From assembly GCA_018401015.1 (NCBI GenBank), contig JAGYLP010000014.1, positions 1-49,273 of the forward strand: 49,273 bases of DNA, given 5' to 3'. A program made the position numbers and the translations under genes. Origin of the DNA: Bacteroidales bacterium (lineage in GTDB: Bacteria > Bacteroidota > Bacteroidia > Bacteroidales > M50B96). Shown here piece after piece: positions 1-8,420 of the stretch. Below the pieces are notes generated by a model. That model had not been told where the DNA came from. It did not search any database and saw only the letters and a list, made by a program, of their open reading frames with translations. Position 1 is the stretch's first letter. The number at the start of each line of letters is the position of its first letter.

Positions 1-266
1 CTGTAGGAAATAACCGTATTGTACCCATCGGGGTTATTCATCCCTTCGCCCATAAGTGTGAGGGGTTTGCTCATGGTGATACCTTCATAAACTGTTTGCG
101 AACCGGACAGCAACAACGTATCGCCCGGCGAAGCAGCATCGTAGGCCGCTTGTAAACTGCTAAACTGAGCCGGACGTGTTGGATCGTTGCTTACGGTCCA
201 TTGAGTGGCGCTAACTGAAAAGAGGGATAGAATGATGCTTATGCTTGTTAAGAAAAATGTTTTCAT
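1..266 (-). CDS. secreted beta-helix-like protein, C-terminus cut by window edge
   Basis: Only the first 88 codons lie in the window; the gene continues past position 1. It begins with ATG at 266 and a hydrophobic export signal of about 20 residues, followed by WTVSNDPTRPAQF, SLQAAYDAASPGDTL and a GEGMNNPDG motif. The same three blocks occur in the same order in the gene just upstream (321-1427), so the two are tandem paralogues about 54 bases apart, probably co-transcribed. The pattern of an export signal, then an 'A-V-AASPGDTL' strand and short turns is typical of right-handed parallel beta-helix proteins of Bacteroidota that are exported to the surface. No catalytic residues are visible in this part, and the function is unknown. 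Confidence 0.75.
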   Translation of the reverse strand, partial: MKTFFLTSISIILSLFSVSATQWTVSNDPTRPAQFSSLQAAYDAASPGDTLLLSGSQTVYEGITMSKPLTLMGEGMNNPDGYNTVISY

Positions 267-320
267 ACCTAGAGAGTTTTCCGGAAGTGATTAAAGAATA
301 CAAACTGATTTAGCAATTAC

Positions 321-1427
321 TTAGTTACGGGTTTTAGCTTTTACCTGAACAGGTAAATTTCCTCCCACCGGAACCGAGGTGCTGGGCAGCGTAAGCTCAG
401 TTACCACCGGAATGCGTGAGTAACCCGGAATATTGTTAATTGGTGCATTGCCACCGGTTAAGCCAATATTCGTTCCGTTGGTTCCCGTACCAATGGCAGG
501 CGAACCGGCTTGTAATCCAAAATCGTAGGCCCACGACCACGAACCACCCAAAGCAGGATAATCGACATAGAGCGGGTTCACATTGCTTAAGTTACCCGAA
601 CCTGCATTGCTCCCGTAAGGCAAGGTGTTGTTATTACAGAGATAGGTTATGTTGTTGTTGAAAACGGAGTTCTGCGCACCGGTGGGTTCCGATTTATAGA
701 ATATGCAGTTCTCGACAATAATCTCAAACAAATTATTGGCATCAAATGCATTACTGGTACTTTGATTGAACAGGCAATTTCGAATGATTACCCCACCGCC
801 CAAAGGATAGTTCGAGCCCGGACCGCTGATATCACCGGAGTTCTGATGAAAGAAAACCGAATTGGTAACTACAACACCGGAGTATGGACCCTGACTGCTG
901 AAGGTAATCCCATATTGGAAATAGCAATGCCGAAATAGGATCTGTTCAAACATACCATCCGAAAAGCCTGGTTCATACTGGAAAGTGCAACGTTCAAATT
1001 GAATATCCGACAACCTATTATTAACACCGGCCGTTTGTCCGGTAAAATTGCCGTACAATCCCACACCATACAGTGGCCATGCGTACCCCCAGGCAATACC
1101 AAAAAATTTACTCCCCGACGAACCGAGACTACTATTCAGATTTTTAAGACGTAATCCACCAATGGAAGTCGAAAAGCCATCGGGATTACTCGCTCCTTCG
1201 CCAATCCAAACCATCGGGAAGAACAATTCAACCCCGGTATATTCCGTATTGGATCCGGCAATTCGCAGGGTATCGCCAGGCGAAGCTGCATCGACAGCAT
1301 CCTGCAGGTTGGTAAATTGTGCAGGACGGTTCGGATCGTTGCTAACGGTCCAAACAGTAGCTAAAGCCCTCGACTGAAAGTAAATGAGCACCAGAAAGAT
1401 GAAGGAAAGACGTAATAGTGTTTTCAT
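321..1427 (-). CDS. secreted right-handed beta-helix-like protein
   Basis: The protein has 368 residues with an N-terminal export signal (about residues 1-23). It then carries WTVSNDPNRPAQF and DAASPGDTLRIAG, followed by a series of strands with a repeating N/R-C-x-F spacing (FERCTF, FRHCYF, IIRNCLF, IVENCIF). That periodic Cys-x-Phe pattern is what a parallel beta-helix looks like in sequence. The tail ends in a Val/Pro-rich segment and shows no clear type IX secretion sorting domain. It is a tandem paralogue of the partial gene downstream. Such folds are found in polysaccharide lyases and adhesins, but I see no catalytic site here, so binding or structural roles are equally possible. Confidence 0.75.
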   Translation of the reverse strand: MKTLLRLSFIFLVLIYFQSRALATVWTVSNDPNRPAQFTNLQDAVDAASPGDTLRIAGSNTEYTGVELFFPMVWIGEGASNPDGFSTSIGGLRLKNLNSSLGSSGSKFFGIAWGYAWPLYGVGLYGNFTGQTAGVNNRLSDIQFERCTFQYEPGFSDGMFEQILFRHCYFQYGITFSSQGPYSGVVVTNSVFFHQNSGDISGPGSNYPLGGGVIIRNCLFNQSTSNAFDANNLFEIIVENCIFYKSEPTGAQNSVFNNNITYLCNNNTLPYGSNAGSGNLSNVNPLYVDYPALGGSWSWAYDFGLQAGSPAIGTGTNGTNIGLTGGNAPINNIPGYSRIPVVTELTLPSTSVPVGGNLPVQVKAKTRN

Positions 1428-1540
1428 GCTGGAATAATCAGTTTATTAAAAATGGTAGTCAATAACACGCTAAAAGCGATTCAATTAAGGTGAATTCAAT
1501 TTTTAAGCGTTCAAAAGTGACCGGATTGAGAGGGAGTTCC

Positions 1541-1560
1541 AATACTCAAAAGTGAGTATT
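1541..1560. repeat. 8-bp perfect inverted repeat in divergent intergenic region
   Basis: AATACTCA and TGAGTATT are separated by four bases. The repeat lies between the divergent beta-helix gene and the histidine kinase gene. It is followed by a T run and could look like a terminator, but no gene reads into it from the left on the plus strand. A regulator-binding site is therefore more plausible. A 10-base direct repeat, TCAAAAGTGA, occurs at 1511-1520 and again at 1546-1555, overlapping this site. Confidence 0.35.
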
Positions 1561-1604
1561 TTTTATGCGAGCAATAGGTAGTACTTTAGAGTTTTAAACT
1601 ACCC

Positions 1605-3485
1605 ATGCTGAAACGGTTAATCTTCTTCTTCGGGCTATTACTTTCCTACACTGCGGTTAGCTCCGGTCAGGCTAATATCTTGGTGTTGGATGACGCATTT
1701 TCACGAACGCGAATTACCGGCGAAGCTTTCATGTTACCAGCGATAAAGGAAACCGACCAACTGGAATCAATCCTACTTATCGACCAGGATGAATGGGCTC
1801 CGGTGTCGAAAAAAGGATTCGCCAAACCCTACACCAACCAAGCCTGGTGGATTCGATTTCATGTTCAATCGACTAAACCCCGAACCCTGATGTTTGAAAA
1901 TCAATACCCCATGCTCGATGAATATTCCATCTACTTGCATCAGGAATCGACCGGGGAAATATCCTTTCTCGGAAATTTGGGAATGAACCGGGATTTACCC
2001 GACAGCCTGAATCAAACAAAGCTACCCACCGTGGAATTTCAGGTAGATAAAAATCATCGGTATACCATTTACGTCTACCTCGACAAGCGTTTTGGAACCT
2101 CCTTCCTGCCGTTCTACCTCTGGGATGCGGAAAGCTATCGCGACGATCTTGCAGACCGACGATTTAATGAAGGCTTCATTTACGGAGTCTTCTCGCTATT
2201 GTTCCTGGCAGGCCTATTTCTAAGCCTTTACCTGAAACAAAGAATTTACTTCCTGTATTCCCTCTACCTACTCAACCTCTGCGGAGTGCTACTCATTTCC
2301 GATGGCAGCTTTCGCATCTTACTCGACGGAAAAACCTACAAGCAGCATACTTCTCGCTCTACTATTTCATGCTGATAAGTTATTACCTCCTATTCCTTAT
2401 GCTGTCGGAAATCCCTCCATACCAAAACACTACTACCTCATGGCATCGAATGGTGCGCATGCTGATCGGATTTAGACGCAATAACCCTGGTTTTCATTAC
2501 CATCGCCTATTTTTACATTCCGGGTGTTCCACTGCTTGTTTTCAAACTCGCCCTCTTTCTGCTAACCCTGGTTCCTATTGTACTAACCATCATCAACATC
2601 AAAACTTATTTGCTAACCAGAGATGCCGAGCCCTTACTCTTTCTACTCTTGTTTAGTGTGGCCCTCATCTTTGCCCTTACGTTCTCCCTTTTGCCTTACC
2701 TGAAATACGACTTCGAAAAATTTCTATTCTTCCAGTGGCTCTTCCTCTTCGAAGGAATTATGCTTCTAATCATCATTAGTCGAGGACTTTACCTCTTAGC
2801 CCTACGTAGCTTTGAATTAGAAAAAGCCTTACTCCTCAGCAAAGAAGAAGCCTCTAAAGTGTATCTGGAAGGACTGTCGGACGAGCGCAAACGAATTGCT
2901 CAGGAACTCCACGATGGAATAGGACTTAAATTACTCAGTCTGAAAATGAAATTGAGTAAAGATGTGTTCTCGTCGGAAGATCTGAAACGAAATCGACTTT
3001 CCGAAATCGATCAAATTCATGCCGATATCCGAACTAGTTCCCAGGCTATCAGCCCCATCTTACTCCGAGAAAAAGGCTTAATAGCCGCAATGGAAGAAAT
3101 TATTCTAAGCCTGGAAGATGCCTACCCGGAAATGATTTTCGATTTTGAATGGTCGGATAAATTGGAATTCCCAAACCGGCAAATCGAAGAATATTTCTAC
3201 TGGACCTTTATGGAGCTCATGAATAACAGCTTAAAACATGCGCAGGCAAAAACAATTACCATCGTCCTAAAACCCATCGACTCCCATTGGGTATTATGCC
3301 TGAGCGACGACGGAATAGCTTACTCTTTGGATGAAAATGCGGAGGAAATGCAGGGTGGCAGCGGACTAAAAACCATTCGACGAAGAGCTAAAATTCTTAA
3401 CGGAGTATTCGAAGTAGAACGACCCAAGGCCGGTGGAATCAAGCAATGTTTTAAGATACCCTGTCAATCGAATCAATCCGATTAA
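1605..3485 (+). pseudogene. 7TMR-DISM sensor histidine kinase, frameshifted twice as sequenced
   Basis: An export signal (residues 1-22) is followed by a 7TMR-DISMED2-like extracellular sensor domain (about 40-185). A multi-helix membrane region and a HisKA_3 kinase come next, with phospho-acceptor His in AQELHDG (codon 2910-2912), an N-box FMELMNNSLKHA and a late GSGLKTIRRRA box. The reading frame leaves its phase near 2335-2345 and returns near 2470-2478, so the membrane region is read in another frame for about 130 bases. Restoring one A in TACAAGCAGCA and removing one T from GGATTTAGACG gives a continuous 626-residue protein. Both sites are short homopolymers, so sequencing error is likely, although a genuine pseudogene cannot be excluded. 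The convergent LuxR-type regulator at 3502-4125 is the natural partner. Confidence 0.8.
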
Positions 3486-3501
3486 GCTGCTAAAAATTTT
3501 G

Positions 3502-4125
3502 CTAAATCTGATTATTCAAAGCAAATGAAACTAACTCCCCAACGCCTCGCAAATTCAACTTCCGATAAATATTCCTCCGATGAGTTTGCACCGTGGTAAT
3601 GCTTATGTGAAGCTCATCGGAAATCTTTTTATTCGGATATCCTTTTACCAAACAACGGATTACCTCTTTCTCTCTTTCGCTTAAACTTTCTATAAGTTGA
3701 AAAGGATCATCGAACTCCGATTGATTCTTTTTCGGAGCTCCGCTTACATACACCTTACCGGTCCAAACAGCATGCAACGCTTCCAGAATCTCTTCGCGAG
3801 GTGCCGTCTTGAAAAGATAAGCATCTACCTTCTCCTGGATAGCTTTCCGAATGATACCGGGCGAATCGTAAGCACTTAGAATGATGATTTTACAGTCGGG
3901 ATGAATTAAACGGATGTCCTTGATTCGCTCCAACATATTTACCTTATTCACATTGATATCGAGAATGATGACCTCCGGCAACTCTTTTCTTAAACTCTCA
4001 AACAGCGCACCAGCCGTGCGACTCACACTAATACGCTCGATAAACAACTCTGATTCAAGCATGTAAACCAAGCTCTCTGTAATGAGTTGATGATCGTCGC
4101 AAATATGAATTTTGAAAGACTTCAT
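3502..4125 (-). CDS. LuxR/NarL-family two-component response regulator
   Basis: This 207-residue DNA-binding response regulator has an N-terminal receiver domain with the acidic pair D10-D11 and the expected phospho-acceptor D56 (VIILDIN). A switch residue lies in IIILSAY and the conserved Lys in YLFKTAP. The C-terminal helix-turn-helix (about 145-205) carries LSEREKEVIRCLVKG and TTVQTHRRNIYRKL, the NarL/LuxR signature. It converges with the HisKA_3 kinase, ending 16 bases from its stop. HisKA_3 kinases normally phosphorylate NarL-type regulators, so the two very probably form one system. The target genes are not evident; the repeats in 1511-1560 are a candidate site, but this is inference. 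Confidence 0.92.
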   Translation of the reverse strand: MKSFKIHICDDHQLITESLVYMLESELFIERISVSRTAGALFESLRKELPEVIILDINVNKVNMLERIKDIRLIHPDCKIIILSAYDSPGIIRKAIQEKVDAYLFKTAPREEILEALHAVWTGKVYVSGAPKKNQSEFDDPFQLIESLSEREKEVIRCLVKGYPNKKISDELHISITTVQTHRRNIYRKLNLRGVGELVSFALNNQI

Positions 4126-4301
4126 GGGGACTCGAATAGCGATTCTGACTCAAGCAATGCTATCTGGACAACTACTTGGAATTTGAAGGATGTTTAAACG
4201 TTAAAACGACATTTTGGTTCGATTCTGATTGCTTGAAAATTAAAGCTTTGAAGATAGCTACAGGCAAATTAAATCTTTTTTTCACTTCAGCCCATAAAAA
4301 C

Positions 4302-4332
4302 TTGCACCCCTTCGAAAAATCACTTAGCTTTA
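4302..4332 (+). promoter_or_regulatory. candidate Bacteroidota promoter for SPFH gene
   Basis: TTG at 4302-4304 and TAGCTTTA at 4325-4332 are 20 bases apart. This resembles the Bacteroidota -33 (TTTG or TTG) and -7 (TAnnTTTG) elements with one mismatch in the -7 box. Transcription would begin about 25 bases upstream of the SPFH start. Confidence 0.45.
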
Positions 4333-4364
4333 TGATATCATTTTAATACCAAAAACACATCATC

Positions 4365-5216
4365 ATGGAACAAGAAAAATTACGTAAGCCGTTGAACGGT
4401 TACCTCATGCTTAGCGCCATCCTGGCAGTCTTTGCCATCTCGCTCTACATCCTTATCGACGTTGAAAATCTTTGGTTTCTGATTGGAATCTTTCTCAGCG
4501 TATTTTTCGCCATTGGATTCACCATTGTTAATCCAAACCAAAGCGTCGTGATGACCTTGTTCGGAAAATACGTCGGCTCCATCAAAATCAATGGCTTTTA
4601 CTGGGTTAATCCTTTCTATGTGAAGAAGAAGATATCGCTCAGAGCTCGAAACTTCGACAGCCAAACAATCAAAGTGAACGACAAAATCGGAAACCCGATC
4701 ATGATTGGCTTAGTACTGGTTTGGAAAGTTGAAGAAACCTATCGCGCTGCCTTCAATGTCGACGATTTCGAACAGTTTGTAATCGTTCAAAGTGAAGCTG
4801 CCCTCCGAAAACTGGCTGGCATTTATCCATACGATAATTTCGAAATCGAAGAAAGCGACCTAACCCTCCGCTCGGGTGGCGAAGAAGTAAATAATGAACT
4901 GGAAAATGAAATCCGCTCCCGCCTCGAAATTGCAGGTATTCACGTAATCGAAGCACGCATAAACCACATTGCCTACGCTCAGGAAATTGCTCAAGCAATG
5001 CTTAAACGACAACAAGCAACAGCCATCGTAGCCGCTCGTTTTAAAATAGTAGAAGGGGCTGTTAGCATGGTCGAAATGGCTTTGACTGAACTCAGTAAAA
5101 ACAAGATTGTTGATATGGACGACGATAAAAAAGCCACCATGGTAAGCAATCTGATGGTAGTTTTATGTGGCGACAAAGACGCCACACCGGTTGTAAACAC
5201 CGGAAGCATTTACTAA
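4365..5216 (+). CDS. SPFH/band-7 domain membrane protein
   Basis: The 283-residue protein starts with two closely spaced membrane helices (about 13-31 and 37-54). An SPFH (stomatin/prohibitin/flotillin/HflK) domain follows, opening with VNPNQSVVMTLFGKYVGS. Later parts keep family features: RNFDSQTIKVNDKIGNPI, a beta-strand LVWKV and an Ala/Gln-rich helix (AQAMLKRQQATAIVAA) that drives oligomerisation. Such proteins form ring-like membrane scaffolds and often regulate proteases or lipid domains. A tiny Arc-like protein starts only 7 bases after the stop and is probably co-transcribed. The specific role is not known from sequence. Confidence 0.9.
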   Translation: MEQEKLRKPLNGYLMLSAILAVFAISLYILIDVENLWFLIGIFLSVFFAIGFTIVNPNQSVVMTLFGKYVGSIKINGFYWVNPFYVKKKISLRARNFDSQTIKVNDKIGNPIMIGLVLVWKVEETYRAAFNVDDFEQFVIVQSEAALRKLAGIYPYDNFEIEESDLTLRSGGEEVNNELENEIRSRLEIAGIHVIEARINHIAYAQEIAQAMLKRQQATAIVAARFKIVEGAVSMVEMALTELSKNKIVDMDDDKKATMVSNLMVVLCGDKDATPVVNTGSIY

Positions 5217-5223
5217 AACGTGT

Positions 5224-5403
5224 ATGACCAAGAAAAAAGCATTTGTAGTTAGGCTCGATCCTGAGCGGATGAAAGCATTGGAGCGATGGGCTGCTGATGA
5301 ATTTAGAAGCATCAACGGTCAAATGGAATGGATAATCGACCAAGCACTAAAAAATGCCGGACGCATGAAGAAATCGAACCCATCGGAAGAGAAAGAAGCT
5401 TAA
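5224..5403 (+). CDS. small Arc/ribbon-helix-helix-like protein downstream of SPFH gene
   Basis: This 59-residue reading frame follows the SPFH gene after 7 bases. Its start, KKKAFVVRLDPERMKALERWAADE, has the short basic strand followed by an amphipathic helix. The second helix, INGQMEWIIDQALKNAG, matches Arc-type ribbon-helix-helix folds. The strand FVVRL would contact DNA if it acts as a repressor. The tail is charged. I recall small Arc-like proteins next to SPFH genes in other bacteria, which supports a real gene rather than chance. It may act as an autoregulator or an adaptor of the SPFH ring. The stop codon sits inside a perfect hairpin shared with the convergent gene. Confidence 0.8.
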   Translation: MTKKKAFVVRLDPERMKALERWAADEFRSINGQMEWIIDQALKNAGRMKKSNPSEEKEA

Positions 5404-5419
5404 GGATTCTTAAGCTTCT
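5394..5419. terminator. bidirectional hairpin overlapping two convergent stop codons
   Basis: An 11-bp perfect stem (AGAAGCTTAAG with its complement CTTAAGCTTCT) closes a 4-base loop. It covers the stop of the Arc-like gene (5401-5403) and that of the convergent pyruvate-kinase-like gene (5410-5412). There is no long T tail, so terminator strength is uncertain. Confidence 0.55.
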
Positions 5420-6486
5420 GCTTCCGAAATCTTTTCCTCCATCTCTTTCCAAAGTCGAATGGCTTCCAATAAGTAAGGCCCCTGGTCGAGTAAAAAAGCA
5501 TCCATCGAACGTAAGAAATAGCGATCCGACAGTTCGCTGCGATTCCAAAATCCAGACTGAATAAAAGAATCGAGTACGCCAGTAGCCAAAAATAGTGGCA
5601 AACGAGCTTTTCGAGCTTCTTCCATGATTCGTTCCTGCCATATACCTAAATTTGACGGACCTCCTTCCGAAACCAAATCGCCCCGCGCTATCATTACCGA
5701 ACAGGGAGGATTCTCGACACAAGCTGCTATAATCGACGACAACTGAGCCATCGCCTCTCGGGTTTCAATCTTGATATTCATGGCTAACTCGCTTCGATTC
5801 CGTTGAATCAGCAATTCGCGAAACGTCTTCACTTCGTCGCCACTGCGTGTAAAGGAAAAACTAACCACATCGGCGTACTTTGCGGCCCATTCCAAATCGC
5901 GTAAATCCTTGTCGCTTAAGCCACGACCAATCGTATTGGTTTCGGGAAAATTAATGCCCTTCCCGACGGCCAAGGAATATGCATGGCCAAACACTCGCTT
6001 CACTTCAACCTGCCAAACTCCTCCCTGCTGAGCGATCAGGATTCCTTCTACCCGGGCATCGTCGAATCGGATTAGTTCCCCTGCTTTTGCCCGCGATAAA
6101 AAATCGTGGTCGGAACACTGAATCAAGGATCCTGCTTGCACGGTTGGCTCGGAGCTCAAGAAAGCGAATTGTCCTTTTCGCAAAGGAAGAGCATCTACTT
6201 GTTTTCCATCGATATAAAGCTCCTCGACCCGATTCTTCGGACCGGCCAAATCGAGCATCAACTTGCCGGAATGACCTCCTTCGATGTTAATTCGATTCAG
6301 CTCGCTGCGCACCACCATCCAATCCCCATGGGTGCCAAAAGCAGCATTGATGCGGAACAAACCCACACCGGCATGCAATAAATCGTTTAAATATGCCGGA
6401 TTCGCCGCAATCATTTCAGGACGAACATTCACCATCAAGGACAAATACCTCGGCGCAATCCAGGGCGCTAATCGTTTATCTATCAT
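5410..6486 (-). CDS. pyruvate-kinase-like barrel protein lacking the C-terminal domain
   Basis: This 358-residue protein aligns by eye with the pyruvate kinase A/B domains. It has R45-I-N47 for the RxN motif, a GPKNR segment, K239-I-E241 in NIKIETREAM for the catalytic Lys and metal-binding Glu, ARGDL with D270, and ATG with T302. The Ser-His of RxNFSHG is replaced by Ala-Phe, the Lys of LDTKGPE by Ala, and the SGETA motif near the end is absent. Usual pyruvate kinases are about 470 residues or more and have a C-terminal regulatory domain, which is missing here. It is therefore either a divergent kinase or a re-purposed relative. Its start overlaps the stop of the upstream membrane-protein gene by four bases (ATGA), so the two are translationally coupled. 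Confidence 0.75.
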   Translation of the reverse strand: MIDKRLAPWIAPRYLSLMVNVRPEMIAANPAYLNDLLHAGVGLFRINAAFGTHGDWMVVRSELNRINIEGGHSGKLMLDLAGPKNRVEELYIDGKQVDALPLRKGQFAFLSSEPTVQAGSLIQCSDHDFLSRAKAGELIRFDDARVEGILIAQQGGVWQVEVKRVFGHAYSLAVGKGINFPETNTIGRGLSDKDLRDLEWAAKYADVVSFSFTRSGDEVKTFRELLIQRNRSELAMNIKIETREAMAQLSSIIAACVENPPCSVMIARGDLVSEGGPSNLGIWQERIMEEARKARLPLFLATGVLDSFIQSGFWNRSELSDRYFLRSMDAFLLDQGPYLLEAIRLWKEMEEKISEAEA

Positions 6487-7508
6487 GGGTTAAGCGTATT
6501 CAAAGGTAACGAGTTGTGCTTCCTCAAGCGAATAATGCGTATCTCCTGAACGATCCAAAAAACAATACCTGTCGCTACGATATACAAGAAATTCAACCCA
6601 TTCGATAAAATACCAAAGCTCAATCCGGCTTGCTCACTAAGTCCAAAGACCAGGAAAAGCTGCAGGATGAACCAATGCGTGGTGCCAATGCCTCCGGGAG
6701 CAGGTAAAGCCCAACCTATGCCACCTATAAATAAGGTAACCGCAGCAAAATAAAAGCTATATCCGGCGGTCAAACTCAAGGCTTGTAAAAAGCCATAATT
6801 CATGAGTATGAGCAAGAACCAAATAAGAAAAGTTAACAGTAAGAACCGTGGATACTTTTTAATTTGAAAAGTAAGCAAAACCGTTTGAACCACTTCCTGA
6901 ACAAAATACACTAAACGCTGAATAATAGCCACTTGCATCAGCTTTTTCCGAAACAGAAAAAAGAAACCAGCCATGGCGATTACAGCAATCGCCAAATAGA
7001 GGTAGGTAGGCCACGAGGCTGAACCGCCTTCGAGCGTTGAACTACCAATTTGCAGGAAAAACTCCCAAAATTTATCGAGCTCAAACAAGCCAACAATCAA
7101 CACCCCAACACCTAAAATCAAGACATCCCAAATACGCTCGCTTACCCCGCTCCCAAACAATTGAGAAAATTTATAATCGTGGGTTCGCTTTATATTCGTG
7201 CAGCGCATAATCTCGCCAAATTTGGGAGTAAAGGAGTTTACGAAATATCCAAAAACAACCGAGTTGAGAATATCGGTAAACTTGACTTGCATACCGGAAT
7301 TTTCCAGTAGAATCTTCCAACGTTCAGCTTTCAAATAGAATACGATTAAAAGCATGGAGAAGCTAAAAGCCATCCAGGCAGGATCGGCGGTGCGGAGGCC
7401 CGCCCAAATTTCCGATAAATCTTTATTGTGGAGTGTGAAGTATAAAAATACCGAAGCTACGATTAGTCCGATGAGTAGCTGCAGGATGCTTTTGAACGAT
7501 TTCGACAT
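6483..7508 (-). CDS. UPF0104/lysylphosphatidylglycerol synthase TM region family membrane protein
   Basis: The protein has about 341 residues from the ATG at 7508; a longer form from a TTG at 7547 is possible but less likely. It has about eight hydrophobic segments. Family features include FGYFVNSFTPKFGEIMRC, ERIWDVLILG, and ALPAPGGIGTTHWF near the end. Homologues are flippase-like proteins: MprF N-terminal domains, and AglD, which acts in archaeal glycosylation. The substrate here cannot be told. It lies upstream of the pyruvate-kinase-like gene with a four-base overlap, so the two probably act together. Confidence 0.85.
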   Translation of the reverse strand: MSKSFKSILQLLIGLIVASVFLYFTLHNKDLSEIWAGLRTADPAWMAFSFSMLLIVFYLKAERWKILLENSGMQVKFTDILNSVVFGYFVNSFTPKFGEIMRCTNIKRTHDYKFSQLFGSGVSERIWDVLILGVGVLIVGLFELDKFWEFFLQIGSSTLEGGSASWPTYLYLAIAVIAMAGFFFLFRKKLMQVAIIQRLVYFVQEVVQTVLLTFQIKKYPRFLLLTFLIWFLLILMNYGFLQALSLTAGYSFYFAAVTLFIGGIGWALPAPGGIGTTHWFILQLFLVFGLSEQAGLSFGILSNGLNFLYIVATGIVFWIVQEIRIIRLRKHNSLPLNTLNP

Positions 7509-7613
7509 TTTATAAGAGTATGGCAGATGCAATAATTTAACGGACAAATGTAATGTTTTGATGCTGCTAAGTGCATGAACTTTTTTTCGTTAAAAAGAAT
7601 TAATTCAATTCAC

Positions 7614-7640
7614 GAAAACTTTTAAACCAAAAAAGTTTTC
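7614..7640. promoter_or_regulatory. palindromic candidate TetR operator over promoter
   Basis: GAAAACTTTT and AAAAGTTTTC form a perfect 10-bp inverted repeat with a 7-base spacer (AAACCAA), 27 bases upstream of the TetR start. A -7-like element, TAGTTTCG, follows at once at 7641-7648, and TTTT at 7620-7623 lies about 17 bases before it. The palindrome thus overlaps a plausible promoter, as expected for an autorepressor site. Confidence 0.6.
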
Positions 7641-7667
7641 TAGTTTCGCCGTACCAAAATCATCCAA

Positions 7668-8297
7668 ATGGACATCAAAACAAAAATACTGGAAACAGCC
7701 TCGGAAAAGTACTTGTCGTATGGTATTCGGAACATCACCATGGACGCACTTGCTCTCGACCTCGGCGTTTCGAAACGCACCATTTATGAACATTTTAGCG
7801 ACAAGGAAAATCTGGTAATCGAGGTTTTTGCTCATCTGTTTTTAAAACAGAACCAAATCAATTTCGAAATTGTGGAGCAAGCAGAGAATGCCATCGAGGC
7901 TATCTTCATCATCATGGCCCGACAGAAAGAAAACATGGAGAATCTTACGCCTATTTTCATCGAAGACATGAAGCGCTACATTCCCAAAGTGAATCGGATT
8001 TATTTTGGGAACGACGAATTCATCAAACAGCACTCGGCTTCGTATCATTTATTGGAAAAAGGTCTGAAAGAAAAAGTGTTTCGCAACGAATTGCGCATCG
8101 ACCTGATTGACGTATTCATTCAAGAGCTTCATCTTTTCATTTTCGACAACGACCGCATCAAGCTGCAGCAACCCTCGGAAGAAGAAATACGCGACAATAT
8201 TTTTATGCCCTATTTACGCGGGCTTTGCACGCCAAAAGGCATGAAACTAATTGAACATTATTTCGAAAAATCGCACGATTCAAAAACAAACGAATAA
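7668..8297 (+). CDS. TetR/AcrR-family transcriptional regulator of efflux operon
   Basis: This 209-residue regulator has an N-terminal TetR helix-turn-helix: NITMDALALDLGVSKRTIYE followed by HFSDKENLV. The C-terminal ligand domain is divergent, as usual for the family. It is the first gene of a cluster reading TolC, membrane fusion protein, RND permease and PII-like protein, all on the plus strand. It probably represses this pump and itself through the palindrome at 7614-7640 and releases it when a substrate binds. The ligand is unknown. A 123-base gap to the TolC gene shows no clear separate promoter. Confidence 0.93.
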   Translation: MDIKTKILETASEKYLSYGIRNITMDALALDLGVSKRTIYEHFSDKENLVIEVFAHLFLKQNQINFEIVEQAENAIEAIFIIMARQKENMENLTPIFIEDMKRYIPKVNRIYFGNDEFIKQHSASYHLLEKGLKEKVFRNELRIDLIDVFIQELHLFIFDNDRIKLQQPSEEEIRDNIFMPYLRGLCTPKGMKLIEHYFEKSHDSKTNE

Positions 8298-8420
8298 GTT
8301 GAATCATGCCGGAAAAAGAATCCAATCAATACCATTTACCATCAATATAAAGAATCAACAAAAGCATCTACTGAACCAATTTCATTGCTCTAAACATCAA
8401 AAACTATTAAACATAATCAG

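Noticed and set aside
1541-1570. Inverted repeat plus T run as a terminator
   Set aside because: It lies between divergent genes, so no transcript would need ending there; an operator is more likely.
5224-5403. Toxin-antitoxin pair (Arc-like antitoxin)
   Set aside because: The neighbour is an SPFH membrane protein and not a toxin-like gene.
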